Below, one piece after another: positions 23,264-30,611 of a stretch of 34,923 nucleotides of DNA. The stretch's first letter is position 1. Each line of letters opens with the position of its first letter. The notes beneath the pieces were generated by a model, which ran no database searches, had not been told where the DNA came from, and saw only the letters and a program-made list of their open reading frames with translations. A program made the translations under genes and the position numbers. Source of the DNA: Bacteroidales bacterium (GTDB lineage: Bacteria > Bacteroidota > Bacteroidia > Bacteroidales > UBA3824); assembly GCA_017412115.1 (NCBI GenBank), contig JAFPYR010000077.1, positions 1 through 34,923 of the forward strand, written 5' to 3'.

Positions 23264-23466
23264 GCCATCTGTAATGTTGGTGCGGCAATTAATTTGCTAC
23301 GCCAGGGTCTTACTTTTGCGAAGTCGCCAGTACTAACGGCGTTTTCACAGCCAACATTAGAAATATAGTAGGATGTTTCACACATTCCATCAAACCCTTT
23401 TTCGGCAAGTAGTTTGGCTGTTTCAAAATCACAATAGTCTTCCGTTATTGTCTTATTCGTCTCCAT
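23218..23466 (-). pseudogene. N-terminal part of a split phage protein (frame 1)
   Basis: This 82-residue frame starts METNKTITEDYCDFETAKLL and ends APTLQMACKWLREVHGLHIQS at a TAG (23218-23220). The FETAKLLAEKGF opening and the WLREVHGLHI segment belong to a family that normally continues for about 50 more residues, ending AAIKYCLxNLL. That continuation is present in the frame reached by a -1 shift (23072-23263). A one-base deletion in or just before 23218-23235 would explain it. Function of the family is unknown to me. Confidence 0.6.
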
Positions 23467-23469
23467 TTT

Positions 23470-23781
23470 TTATTTCGTTTTTACTTCGATGATTTCGAGG
23501 TCTGATTCCTCGACTTGAATGTACAATCTGCAAGGCTCCCATTTTATCGGGATTGCTTTTGCTGCCATTATCGGTTTTAAATCCTCGCCGATACCGAGCC
23601 AATACGCGCCACCCGTCCAATGCTGTAAGCAATGTTTGAGGCTCGGTTTCTTTGTGTAAACCTTGCCTTTTTTGGAAAGGTTCACGTATCCTGGTTTGTA
23701 ATACAAGCCCGTTGGTTTGTGCAAGATTCGGTAAAGTCGAACGCTTGCGATGATTTCTTCGTTGGTTTTTATGCGTACCAT
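23470..23781 (-). CDS. Basic phage protein of unknown function
   Basis: This is a 103-residue protein with mostly beta-like character. It contains RLYRILHKPTGLYYKPGYVN and KGKVYTKKPSLKHCLQHW, and its C-terminal strand-rich part is CRLYIQVEESDLEIIEV. The pattern of a short description of input (TGLYYKPG...VYTKKPSLKHCL) recurs in accessory proteins of gut phages that I cannot name. The ATG overlaps the end of the gene upstream (23769-23781), which implies coupling. No motif suggests an enzyme. Confidence 0.6.
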   Translation of the reverse strand: MVRIKTNEEIIASVRLYRILHKPTGLYYKPGYVNLSKKGKVYTKKPSLKHCLQHWTGGAYWLGIGEDLKPIMAAKAIPIKWEPCRLYIQVEESDLEIIEVKTK

Positions 23782-24188
23782 TTTTGTATTGCGTTGTAAT
23801 TGCCTATCAACAATGTAATATCTTCGTTAAATCCAGCTTCATCCGCGAGATATTCAAGAGCCTTAATAATTATATCATCTGCCTTTATGTGTGCCGATTC
23901 GGGGTCTTCGTTTGCCGCCAACACCATTTCGGCGTTCAATTCTTGGATTTTATTCATTTTGTTTAGTTTTTTTTCGCTGTAATAAATACAGGCTTGTTGT
24001 TTGCACTTTATTTTCTTCAATCCGTTGTCGGTGCGGTTGCTTTTCAGTTTTCTGCAATACTGAATTATTTTGCTACCACACTGCCACGGTTCTCGGTGTT
24101 CGCAGGTTCTGCAAAAGTGAGCGGGTCGCTCTGATTCGTGTTTGAACCCTGCCCTTTCAAAGGCGGCGATGTCAAAAAGGGATTGCAT
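23769..24188 (-). CDS. Cysteine-rich N-terminal protein, probable zinc binding
   Basis: This is a 139-residue protein with two parts. Residues 25-72 hold cysteines in the order CRTC, C, C, C and C (HFCRTCEHREPWQCGSKI, QYCRKLK, KCKQQACIYY), likely a zinc-binding module. The second part (from about residue 78) is acidic and helical (IQELNAEMVLAANEDPES). That part begins MNKIQEL and may be able to start on its own. Cysteine-rich proteins of this type are common between the recombination and replication modules of Bacteroidales phages. The role is unknown. Confidence 0.62.
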   Translation of the reverse strand: MQSLFDIAAFERAGFKHESERPAHFCRTCEHREPWQCGSKIIQYCRKLKSNRTDNGLKKIKCKQQACIYYSEKKLNKMNKIQELNAEMVLAANEDPESAHIKADDIIIKALEYLADEAGFNEDITLLIGNYNAIQKWYA

Positions 24189-24192
24189 TTGT

Positions 24193-24357
24193 TTACCTCG
24201 TTTTTAAAAATGTTTCGCCTGCTATCATTGCGGCAATCGCAATTCCTAACAGATATATATAATTAAAATAACTACATTCTGCAACGATTAAGCAGTAACC
24301 AAAAACGACAACTGCAACAATGCAAAGTGCTATAATAGTGATGTTTATTGCTTTCAT
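24193..24357 (-). CDS. Small two-transmembrane protein
   Basis: This is a 54-residue protein from the ATG at 24355-24357 (MKAINITIIALCIVAVVVFG). An in-frame ATG at 24384 would overlap the MBL gene end and lacks an A-rich leader. Two hydrophobic helices (about residues 3-20 and 33-49) flank a short loop with ECSYFNY. There is no signal peptidase site. The function is unknown. Spacing suggests cotranscription with the MBL hydrolase upstream. Confidence 0.55.
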   Translation of the reverse strand: MKAINITIIALCIVAVVVFGYCLIVAECSYFNYIYLLGIAIAAMIAGETFLKTR

Positions 24358-24364
24358 TATGTTT

Positions 24365-25123
24365 TTAAAAGTTTGGTCTTTCATACTGTTTTAAATTTAT
24401 AATTGTATAGGGCTGCGCGACTTCGACGGGAATATCGCGACCGAGTTTTGATAATGTCTTTTTTATCCTTTTTGGAAAATCTTGTTTGTCGGCGTGTCTG
24501 CTCGAAAGGTGGAGCAAGGTTACGCTTTCAAGTTTTTCTTTGTCGAGGATGTTATTTATAATAAATTTTTCAGCTTGGTCGATGCTGAGGTGAGAGAGTA
24601 AAACGCGGTTTGTGTAACTTTCTGAAAGTCTCGCAAATGCAGCGTTGTTCGGGTCATAATTCGTTTCTATGCAAAGGTGATTTACCCCTCTGAATTTTTG
24701 ACTGATTTCTGCGGTGTCTGTGATGAATAATAATTTGCCCATTTCGGGGTGGCTAATAAAATAACTGACGGGATGCGCTGCATCGTGGACGGTATCGAAC
24801 CACATAACCTTAAAATCTTCGATTTGCAATACGTTTTTTTTGCTTACAAATTGCAATGGAATAACTTGATTGTTAATTCGTTCTGCTGTTTCGGAGGTGG
24901 CATATACCTTAATTCCGCGAGCCTGAAATTCTGAAACGTAGGCAGCGTGGTCTTGATGTTCGTGAGTGATTAATACCCCTGCGACATCTTTCCACTTGTA
25001 AGTCAGCATTTTGCCAACTTCTTTGATATTAATTCCTGCCTCTAAAATCAGCATTTTGCCGCTGTCTGGTTTTAATATGTAGCAATTACCTCCGCTGCTA
25101 CTACCAATTACTTTTAATTTCAT
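24365..25123 (-). CDS. MBL-fold metallo-hydrolase of phage recombination modules
   Basis: This 252-residue protein has the metal-binding signature THEHQDHAAY (about residues 53-62), then a later His in DTVHDAAHPV, an Asp in LFITDTAEIS, and a final His-containing segment SHLSIDQAE. It begins MKLKVIGSSSGGNCYIL, the classic first strand. Relatives (YycJ-like) occur with RecT in phages and are thought to act as nucleases, possibly as 5' exonucleases that make single strands for annealing. A terminator stem lies upstream between it and RecT (25150-25185). A role as the exonuclease partner of RecT is inferred from context. Confidence 0.88.
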   Translation of the reverse strand: MKLKVIGSSSGGNCYILKPDSGKMLILEAGINIKEVGKMLTYKWKDVAGVLITHEHQDHAAYVSEFQARGIKVYATSETAERINNQVIPLQFVSKKNVLQIEDFKVMWFDTVHDAAHPVSYFISHPEMGKLLFITDTAEISQKFRGVNHLCIETNYDPNNAAFARLSESYTNRVLLSHLSIDQAEKFIINNILDKEKLESVTLLHLSSRHADKQDFPKRIKKTLSKLGRDIPVEVAQPYTIINLKQYERPNF

Positions 25124-25149
25124 TTTTTTGCGATTTTAGTTTTTAAAAA

Positions 25150-25185
25150 CGTCCCCGGCGGCGAGCCGTCTTGGGATTGGGGACG
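25150..25185 (-). terminator. Intrinsic terminator after recT
   Basis: CGTCCCC (25150-25156) and GGGGACG (25179-25185) form a 7-bp stem with a nested hairpin around 25159-25168 (CGGC/GCCG). On the minus strand the stem is followed by five T. It lies between recT and the MBL gene, both transcribed leftward, so expression of downstream genes needs readthrough, a promoter in between or antitermination. Confidence 0.7.
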
Positions 25186-25233
25186 AAAAGAAAATAACAA
25201 CAATTAAACTAAACTATATCAATTATGGAATTT

Positions 25234-26100
25234 TTAAAAGCCGGGTTGAGGTGCTGCCGCTGTCGTTTGCGGTTGCGGTTCTTGCGCCGCTGGTTCATCT
25301 TCCATCGCGATTGTCTCTGCTTCTGCTTCGACAACGTCTGGTGCGTAGGCTGCAGCCGGATTAATTACTCGCATATCCATATTGTCGTCATCAAGGCTTA
25401 TTGCTTCCGCCATCTCGGTTGAGAGAGGTGCGTATTTGAGTAAGGCTTTGAGAACTGTCTTCTTCGCCATTGCGTCGAAGTCTGACGCCCATACATTTGC
25501 GAGTTTGCCGTCCTTTGTTTTTTGCTTAGTAAATCTGATAGCGTGAAGTTCTACTTCTTCGCGTGTGCAGTATAGCGTTTTGGAGAAACCGTTTGTGAGG
25601 CGCATATATGCAACGTAGCCGATGATTTTCTTTGATGTGCGGTCGGCGGCTTTCTTCATTTTAATTTCTCCCGTCAGTATATCTTCGTCGATTATTTCGC
25701 CCTCTCGAACGTCTGTCACGTTTATTGCTGCCATTTGCCCGCTGCGGATTGCAAGTTGCAATAGTCCGCGATAACCCATTTGGAATTGTGCTTTTTGAGT
25801 TTTGCTTTTGCTGTCCCAATACGGAATTATGTAGGCAAATCCGAGGTTAGGGTCAAGAGGTAAGTTTAACGCTGTCGCCTTTATGCCGGAAAACATAACC
25901 GACTGCGGCTCGCAATTCTGCAAAAGGTCGGAGTTCGTAACAAGGGCGACAATATTGTTTACAAATTGCGATTTTTTGTCTTGCAATACGTCATTGAGGT
26001 AGTTTTGTGTCTTAGGATTTGCAATTAAAGCGTTAAAAGCCTTTAATCCTGTTGCCGGTGCTGCCGCTGCCGCCGGTGTTGCTGTCTGTGTTGCTGCCAT
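25234..26100 (-). CDS. recT: RecT-family single-strand annealing recombinase
   Basis: This 288-residue protein promotes annealing of complementary single strands during phage recombination. The family core is clear: ALNLPLDPNLGFAYIIPYWD (about 70-90), then QFQMGYRGLLQLAIRSGQMA and INVTDVREGEI. The N-terminus is an Ala-rich tail (MAATQTATPAAAAAP), and the C-terminus after about residue 245 is acidic and Pro/Ala-rich, typical of an unstructured SSB-interacting end. Neighbours are an SbcC-like ATPase and an MBL hydrolase, a recurring set in phages. The terminator downstream suggests it is the last gene of its own transcript. Confidence 0.95.
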   Translation of the reverse strand: MAATQTATPAAAAAPATGLKAFNALIANPKTQNYLNDVLQDKKSQFVNNIVALVTNSDLLQNCEPQSVMFSGIKATALNLPLDPNLGFAYIIPYWDSKSKTQKAQFQMGYRGLLQLAIRSGQMAAINVTDVREGEIIDEDILTGEIKMKKAADRTSKKIIGYVAYMRLTNGFSKTLYCTREEVELHAIRFTKQKTKDGKLANVWASDFDAMAKKTVLKALLKYAPLSTEMAEAISLDDDNMDMRVINPAAAYAPDVVEAEAETIAMEDEPAAQEPQPQTTAAAPQPGF

Positions 26101-26108
26101 TTTTTTAA

Positions 26109-27929
26109 TTATTTAATTGTTAAACTTTCATCGTTTGTTACTCGCAGAAGTATTGTCTGCGTGTTAATATTGTAATGCTGATTTACGCTTTCGGCGTTGT
26201 CTACAAATACCGGGAGTGCAAGTTCTTTTTTGGTTTGCAAATAGTCTATTACTTGCAATGCAGCGTTTATTTCTCCTGCCCGATTCGCACCTCTGCCGTA
26301 GGGGACTCCGTCGATTAAGAGTTGACAGGTGTCGGCGAAGTCGCCATTGACTTGCTCCTCGAATAAAACAAATTCAAGTCCGTTATTGAAGTGAGCATTG
26401 ACCTCACTTTCTACTGCTTTCATCTGCCTGCGTTTAAGTTCGAGACCTGTTGCTAAGTCATTTTCAAGGTCTCCGAGTTTTTCTTGTAAATCTACCCTCT
26501 CATTTTCAATTGCAGTAAATTGTTCGTCGCATTTCTTCGCGGTCTCTTCTTCGCCGAGTTGCTTGTTTAATTCCGCGATTTTGTCGCGGGTTGCTTTTTC
26601 TGCTGTTGTTTTGTCTGCCATTGCCGCGACAATTTCTTCAAGTCGTTTGTCGATTGTTGTCGTGTCCGGTGCGGTCGGGATTTTACTTTCGGCCTCGTGC
26701 CATTCTTTTTCTGCGATTTCAATTTCCGCCGTGTATGGCTGTTTGTACGGTTTTTTTATTTCGGCCTCTGTGACTTCGCAGTCTTCTTTGAGTTTTAAGC
26801 CCTCGACATGGATTTTTTCGAGTTCGGCTTTTTTGGAAATCTCGAAGTTTTCTGCAGCTTTGCGTTGCGCTTCTTTTTTGTTTGCAAGAAGTATCGGGTT
26901 TTGGCACTCAATTTCTGCGGCAAGCGGGCACACAAGGCGACTTTCGTCGGGCGTGAATTGCGAATCGTTTACACTGAACCATTGTTCGCGTAAAAGGTCG
27001 CGCTGTTTGTTCCATGTCTCTAAGTTCTTCCTTGCTTGGTCAATCATATTGATGTGCGTGCGGTTCGCTTCGGATTGCTTCGCTTTGAGGTCATTGTAAT
27101 AATTTTGCAGCTCATTTGCTCGTTGCATTGCCGCGTTGCGCGTTTTGGCGAAATTGCAGAAAATTTCAGCCTTTTGTTTGTTTAAGGTCTCAAACTCGGG
27201 CGGAACTTTCGACGCTGCGGTGGCTTCGTTTTCGAGTTTGTTGATTTCTGCCTTTATTGCTTCGTAGTCTCTTGTTTCTGGTCTTACGGCAGCAACTGCT
27301 GCAATTTTGCCCGGTATGGCTGCAAGTTTGTCTTTCGCTTCTTTAATTTTTTTCTTCGTTGATTTTTCCCAAGTTTCAAATCCGAATGTTTCAAAGTCAG
27401 AAGCGATTTTCTTTTCGTGATCGTCATCGTCTTTGATGATGTCTGCAATTGTTACATCCGTCCCGGCGAGAAGTGCAGCGCGTTGAACTTTCCAATCCTG
27501 CGCGAGGAATTCGCCCGGTATTGAAAGTGTGCGAAAATCGTCTGTAAAAATTTGAGTTATAATTTCATCAAATTTCTTTTTCTGGACTTCGGTTTCATCA
27601 ACCAAAAAGATTTCACTTTTGGATTTTCCTTTTGATTCAATTCCGCGCGAGAGTGTTATCTCGTCGCCGTCAACTTCGAGGTGTGCTGTTACTTTCGCCG
27701 GAACGTTTTCTTGTCCTATCGGCAAAACGGCAAAGGAGGATTTCCCTGTCGCAGATTGCCCTGCGGCATTCTTGCCACTAATTAGCCACATCCATGCGTC
27801 GGCGATGGACGATTTTCCGGTGCCGTTGTCGCCGCAGATTTCCGTTGTGCGGTCATTAAAATTGATTTGTTCGTAACCGCACCCCTTAAAATTTTCAAGG
27901 GTTAAATTGTTGATTTTTATTCTTTTCAT
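26109..27929 (-). CDS. SbcC/Rad50-like AAA ATPase of the phage recombination module
   Basis: This 606-residue SMC-type protein has Walker A in EICGDNGTGKSSIADAWMWL (about 31-50). Two long coiled-coil stretches follow (about 190-300 and 360-510), with a central cysteine pair CPLAAEIEC (about 338-346) in the position of a zinc hook, though not the usual CxxC. The C-terminal end contains the D-loop-like LPVFVDNAESVN. The signature motif is less clear. Such proteins pair with an exonuclease or RecT and handle DNA ends. It ends eight bases before the recT start. The N-terminal KRIKINNLTLENFKGCG is normal for the family. Confidence 0.85.
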   Translation of the reverse strand: MKRIKINNLTLENFKGCGYEQINFNDRTTEICGDNGTGKSSIADAWMWLISGKNAAGQSATGKSSFAVLPIGQENVPAKVTAHLEVDGDEITLSRGIESKGKSKSEIFLVDETEVQKKKFDEIITQIFTDDFRTLSIPGEFLAQDWKVQRAALLAGTDVTIADIIKDDDDHEKKIASDFETFGFETWEKSTKKKIKEAKDKLAAIPGKIAAVAAVRPETRDYEAIKAEINKLENEATAASKVPPEFETLNKQKAEIFCNFAKTRNAAMQRANELQNYYNDLKAKQSEANRTHINMIDQARKNLETWNKQRDLLREQWFSVNDSQFTPDESRLVCPLAAEIECQNPILLANKKEAQRKAAENFEISKKAELEKIHVEGLKLKEDCEVTEAEIKKPYKQPYTAEIEIAEKEWHEAESKIPTAPDTTTIDKRLEEIVAAMADKTTAEKATRDKIAELNKQLGEEETAKKCDEQFTAIENERVDLQEKLGDLENDLATGLELKRRQMKAVESEVNAHFNNGLEFVLFEEQVNGDFADTCQLLIDGVPYGRGANRAGEINAALQVIDYLQTKKELALPVFVDNAESVNQHYNINTQTILLRVTNDESLTIK

Positions 27930-27933
27930 ATTT

Positions 27934-28476
27934 TTAATTTTGATTCATTACTGTGTCTGTGATTTGGTCTGCGATTTTGAGGATTGCTCTTGCGCCGTCC
28001 ATTCCGTCGTGTTTAAGTTCCGGGGATTCGATTTCTGTTTGAGCAGTCTTGTTCTTAAAGATATAAGCATGTGCTTCGGTGTTAATCTCTTTGCAGAGTT
28101 TTAGGAGTTTGCTTTCGCCTGTTGCTTCGTCGTGTCCAAAATCCCATTCTTGAATATCGCTGTAATCAAGAATTTCAGTTTTTATCTCTGCTCCTGCATA
28201 ATTCGTTCTGATTCTTGCTGTAATTTGGAGTTTTCCGTTGTCAGGATAAGAGAGACATATAGGTTCTGTAATATTCGTTACGCTGTTGATGATTATATCA
28301 ATAAACGATTTCAACTGACCAAATTTTGTTCTAAAGTCTGGATGTGGGATTTCTCCTCCTTTCACTGTAATAAGATGTCCGTCTCCGTCCATAAAATCGA
28401 CTTTCACAATTCCGTCTTTGTATTGAATTTTCTTCCACGCCGTAAATTCAGAATCTTGATAATTGAATGTTGCCAT
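27934..28476 (-). CDS. Phage protein of unknown function in the recombination module
   Basis: This is a 180-residue acidic protein beginning MATFNYQDSEFTAWKKIQYK. Residues 1-100 look beta-rich and the second half is helical (LLKLCKEINTEAHAYIFK, DGARAILKIADQITDT). It has no membrane segment or recognised motif. Its fixed place next to the ATPase and RecT in this window suggests it belongs to that module, perhaps as an accessory DNA-binding or regulatory protein, but that is inference only. The spacing is four bases to the ATPase gene, so translation is coupled or tightly linked. Confidence 0.65.
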   Translation of the reverse strand: MATFNYQDSEFTAWKKIQYKDGIVKVDFMDGDGHLITVKGGEIPHPDFRTKFGQLKSFIDIIINSVTNITEPICLSYPDNGKLQITARIRTNYAGAEIKTEILDYSDIQEWDFGHDEATGESKLLKLCKEINTEAHAYIFKNKTAQTEIESPELKHDGMDGARAILKIADQITDTVMNQN

Positions 28477-28495
28477 TTTTTTATGTTTTTAATGA

Positions 28496-28843
28496 TTAAT
28501 ATTCTCTTATTGTTACAAAGTCGCTGTTGTCGTTGAAAGTCTGAATTATGCAAGGAAAACCACATGACTTTACAAAGCGATAGTTGGTTACAGGGTCGGG
28601 GATGTCTGCAATAACAGCCGCTATTGATGTGCCGTCGTTCCAAACTTTTGTGACCCATTCGAGGGTGTGATTAACAATACCCCATACGAGGTTTGTGTTC
28701 ACTTCTGCGGATGTTATAAGCGGGATAAAATCAATGATTTCATTTTCCGCATCGCCGCAGCAGTAAGCCTTAATGGCTTCTTCTTCCGCATCGCTCCATT
28801 CCGAGTGGTTGCGGTTACTAATGTTGATAATTGCTTTTTTCAT
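28496..28843 (-). CDS. CARF-like (Csx20-type) orphan protein
   Basis: This is a 115-residue protein from the ATG at 28841-28843 (MKKAIINISNRNHSEWSD). An ATG at 28903 would add 20 residues that look noncoding. It has the pattern of a small Rossmann-like family I remember from CRISPR-linked and phage proteins: a first strand ending N-x-S-N...WS, then EIIDFIPLITSAEV, and a C-terminal strand ending FVTIREY with a preceding CGFPCIIQTFN. That family includes CARF-type sensors of cyclic oligoadenylates. There is no CRISPR array and no effector fused to it. Catalytic or ligand residues cannot be assigned. If correct, it could bind or sequester a host signal. Confidence 0.5.
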   Translation of the reverse strand: MKKAIINISNRNHSEWSDAEEEAIKAYCCGDAENEIIDFIPLITSAEVNTNLVWGIVNHTLEWVTKVWNDGTSIAAVIADIPDPVTNYRFVKSCGFPCIIQTFNDNSDFVTIREY

Positions 28844-28941
28844 TGCTGTTACTTTTAACGTTAATAAATCTTTAAAAAGCGGTTTAAAAGGCTGTTGTGT
28901 CAAAACTCCCGCTTTGATTTAGTTTTTGTATGTAGTCCTTT

Positions 28942-28953
28942 CCCCTTTCGGGG
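28942..28953 (-). promoter_or_regulatory. CCCC-GAAA-GGGG hairpin in the leader
   Basis: On the minus strand CCCCGAAAGGGG forms a 4-bp stem with a GAAA tetraloop, 23 bases after the terminator stem. It resembles boxB-like RNA elements in form only. It is in the leader of the CARF-like gene. Confidence 0.35.
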
Positions 28954-28975
28954 CGAGTCCGTACCTTTTTAAAAA

Positions 28976-29041
28976 AGAGGGGTGTCTCCCAGGTTTTAGA
29001 ACGTTTTAAGTGTGCATCGAGCGTTGCCGCTACACCCCTCT
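28976..29041 (-). terminator. Long stem terminator or structured RNA after the two leftward regulators
   Basis: AGAGGGGTGT (29041-29032 read on the minus strand) pairs with ACACCCCTCT (28985-28976) as a perfect 10-bp helix enclosing 46 nt. It is followed by a six-T tract on the minus strand. Inside is AGCG-GCAA-CGCT, a small hairpin with a GNRA loop. The position, four bases after the stop of the DUF3853-like gene, suits a terminator. The large structured loop could also be a regulatory RNA that controls readthrough into the early genes. Confidence 0.65.
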
Positions 29042-29044
29042 CGT

Positions 29045-29329
29045 TTATAAGTTTTTTCTTTTTGCTTTAAATGCGATAAGGTCGGCTTTGTTTGCTGTTA
29101 TTATGTTCCCGACTTGCATAATTGTCGGATGTCCGATAACCTTATCTTTGCGCCACCTTGTCAGCGTTTTTTCCGAAATACCGAGAACTTCGGCGATTGC
29201 TTTAAGCCCTCTTATAATTTGCGGCTCTGCCGTTGTTCTCGGTTGGCTAAGATTCGGAATGTATTTTTCTAAAATGCTTTCGAGTTCGGCAACCGTGAGG
29301 TCAATTATCTGCGTATTACTCGTAAACAT
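29045..29329 (-). CDS. DUF3853-like HTH protein
   Basis: This 94-residue protein has an N-terminal helix (IIDLTVAELESILEKYI). A helix-turn-helix around residues 43-65 follows (GLKAIAEVLGISEKTLTRWR), then VIGHPTIMQVGNIITANKADL. The arrangement matches, from memory, DUF3853 or excisionase-like proteins (helix-turn-helix followed by a wing that reads QVGxxI). It follows the Cro-like gene and overlaps it (29316-29329). It likely acts as an early regulator or a DNA-binding accessory. The start is the ATG at 29327-29329. Confidence 0.72.
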   Translation of the reverse strand: MFTSNTQIIDLTVAELESILEKYIPNLSQPRTTAEPQIIRGLKAIAEVLGISEKTLTRWRKDKVIGHPTIMQVGNIITANKADLIAFKAKRKNL

Positions 29330-29537
29330 TTGTAATTCCTTTATTTTCGAAATAATTTATAATCGCTTGTGCCTTATCCGCTGTCGGTATCATTTTACCT
29401 ACTTTGTAAAGATAAAATGCACCATAGCTGGTAACGTCGAGGATTTTCATCAAATCCTCTTTTACCTTTTTTGCCTCTCCGTGCTTCACGGAGTCAAAGG
29501 CTGCAGCAAAACCTTTATTAAAATTTTTTACTATCAT
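29316..29537 (-). CDS. Cro-like small HTH regulator
   Basis: This is a 73-residue protein from the ATG at 29535-29537 (MIVKNFNKGFAAAFDSVKHG). An ATG at 29552 sits inside the dyad element and is a weaker choice. The helices VKEDLMKILDVTSYGAFYLY (about 25-44) and ADKAQAIINYFENKGI suggest a helix-turn-helix of the lambda Cro class, with the loop MIPT. It is divergent from the XRE repressor (29678), with a dyad between them, which is the usual genetic-switch layout. It should repress lysogenic transcription and allow early leftward expression. Confidence 0.65.
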   Translation of the reverse strand: MIVKNFNKGFAAAFDSVKHGEAKKVKEDLMKILDVTSYGAFYLYKVGKMIPTADKAQAIINYFENKGITNVYE

Positions 29538-29548
29538 TTTTTTATTAA

Positions 29549-29562
29549 ACATTATTTTAATA
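29549..29562. repeat. ACATTATTTTAATA copy before the Cro-like gene
   Basis: This is a near-perfect copy of the dispersed dyad (one mismatch at the last base). On the minus strand the motif ATG is followed 15 bases later by the chosen start ATG, the same distance as for the gene at 32601. Confidence 0.5.
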
Positions 29563-29567
29563 ATTTT

Positions 29568-29595
29568 GCACACAATTTGTAAAATATTTGTGTGC
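29568..29595. promoter_or_regulatory. Operator-like dyad in the divergent switch region
   Basis: GCACACAA (29568-29575) and TTGTGTGC (29588-29595) are perfect 8-bp inverted arms with a 12-bp spacer, so the arm centres are 20 bp or two helical turns apart. They lie between the Cro-like and XRE genes. On the minus strand a TATCTTTG box is at 29623-29616. On the plus strand TAATTTTG is at 29561-29568, but without a clear TTTG upstream box. Confidence 0.65.
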
Positions 29596-29677
29596 GTTGT
29601 TTAATTTTTACAATGCAAAGATAAAAGAAATATACAAGAAAATTAAAAGAAATTTACTGTTAAATAATGTTAATATT

Positions 29678-30040
29678 ATGAAACCGTTTGATTTAAAAGG
29701 GTTTAGAGAGGATTTTAGCCTCAGCCAAACAGACCTCGCAAAAATGCTCGGCGTAAAACAAGCGTTTGTTTCGCAGGTCGAACGTGGTCTTGACCCTATG
29801 CCTGATAAGTGGATTGATAAAATAAAAGAAATATATAAGAGTGTTGATTTGTCAAAATATTTTGATAATCCTAATATTATTAATGTTTCTGAGGGTGTTA
29901 ATTCCGGCGTAAATAATACGCTTAATCAATGCGAGTTGATTTCCGGGTTTCTGTCTGAAATAACGGCTCAGCGGAAAATGACCGAGGCACTGCAAGGCAA
30001 ACTTTTTGAGTTAATTGATAAATTAACAGGTAAATTATAA
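29678..30040 (+). CDS. XRE-type repressor
   Basis: This is a 120-residue protein from the ATG at 29678 (MKPFDLKGFREDF). A longer frame from 29588 adds 30 poly-basic residues from AT-rich leader DNA and was rejected. The helix-turn-helix is at about residues 12-35 (SLSQTDLAKMLGVKQAFVSQ), followed by VERGLDPMPDKW, the usual XRE signature. A helical C-terminal domain (about 65-120) may multimerise. It is divergent from the Cro-like gene and overlaps the HNH gene by one base (TAATG). It is the best candidate for the main lysogeny repressor. Confidence 0.85.
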   Translation: MKPFDLKGFREDFSLSQTDLAKMLGVKQAFVSQVERGLDPMPDKWIDKIKEIYKSVDLSKYFDNPNIINVSEGVNSGVNNTLNQCELISGFLSEITAQRKMTEALQGKLFELIDKLTGKL

Positions 30041-30594
30041 TGCGCAAGTTTAACAATTTCGGCGAGGTGCTTTATTGGGCTTTTGCAAATTTAAATATGT
30101 GTATTACGGCTCGGAAGTACGGCTTAAAAGAATATAATAAATACTGCTTTATTTATCGAGAAAAGGCTTTTAAGGCTTATAAAATCGGGAAGTGGAATGT
30201 TGCCGGGCTTCGAGTTCTTAATCGTGGTAAGTTGATAATTGGCAGTGAGTTTTGCCGTTATTGTGGTTATGAATTTAAGGATAAAAAAGAAATTGCTTTT
30301 GACCACGTTTTGCCGCGTGCGTGCGGTGGGTGGGATTCAGCGGACAACCTGTTGCCGGTCTGCAAAAGTTGTAATTCTTCAAAGGGCAAAAAAGATTTTT
30401 TGGAATGGTTTATAACAAAAAATCATTTCTTCCCGCCTCTTTATCTTTACTCTTTATACTTAAAACTTGTTTATTATTATTCCGTCGAAAATGATTTGTT
30501 ATCAAAACATAAGGAGGATTTGGATAAAATGGTTTTACCGTTTAATCCGCTGAGTATGTTTCGTCCTCTCCCAAAATTGGAATTTTGTATATAA
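30040..30594 (+). CDS. HNH endonuclease
   Basis: This 184-residue protein has the HNH core: EFCRYCGYEFKDKKEIAFDH (first Cys pair and catalytic His), then VLPRACGG, DNLLPVCKSCNSSKGKKDF (second Cys pair, Asn and the KGKKDF basic end) and LEWF. The N-terminal 60 residues are basic and Tyr-rich. It lies in the repressor-integrase segment, where it is translated with the XRE gene. It might be a homing-type or phage-defence-associated nuclease. There is no intron or intein context. The final 40 residues (LVYYYSVENDLL) are not typical of the minimal domain. Confidence 0.85.
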   Translation: MRKFNNFGEVLYWAFANLNMCITARKYGLKEYNKYCFIYREKAFKAYKIGKWNVAGLRVLNRGKLIIGSEFCRYCGYEFKDKKEIAFDHVLPRACGGWDSADNLLPVCKSCNSSKGKKDFLEWFITKNHFFPPLYLYSLYLKLVYYYSVENDLLSKHKEDLDKMVLPFNPLSMFRPLPKLEFCI

Positions 30595-30611
30595 ACTTAA
30601 TAAATAAAAAA

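Noticed and set aside
26398..27099. 233-codon plus-strand ORF
   Set aside because: It is fully antisense to the coiled-coil region of the SbcC-like ATPase; Ser-rich shadow frames are expected there.
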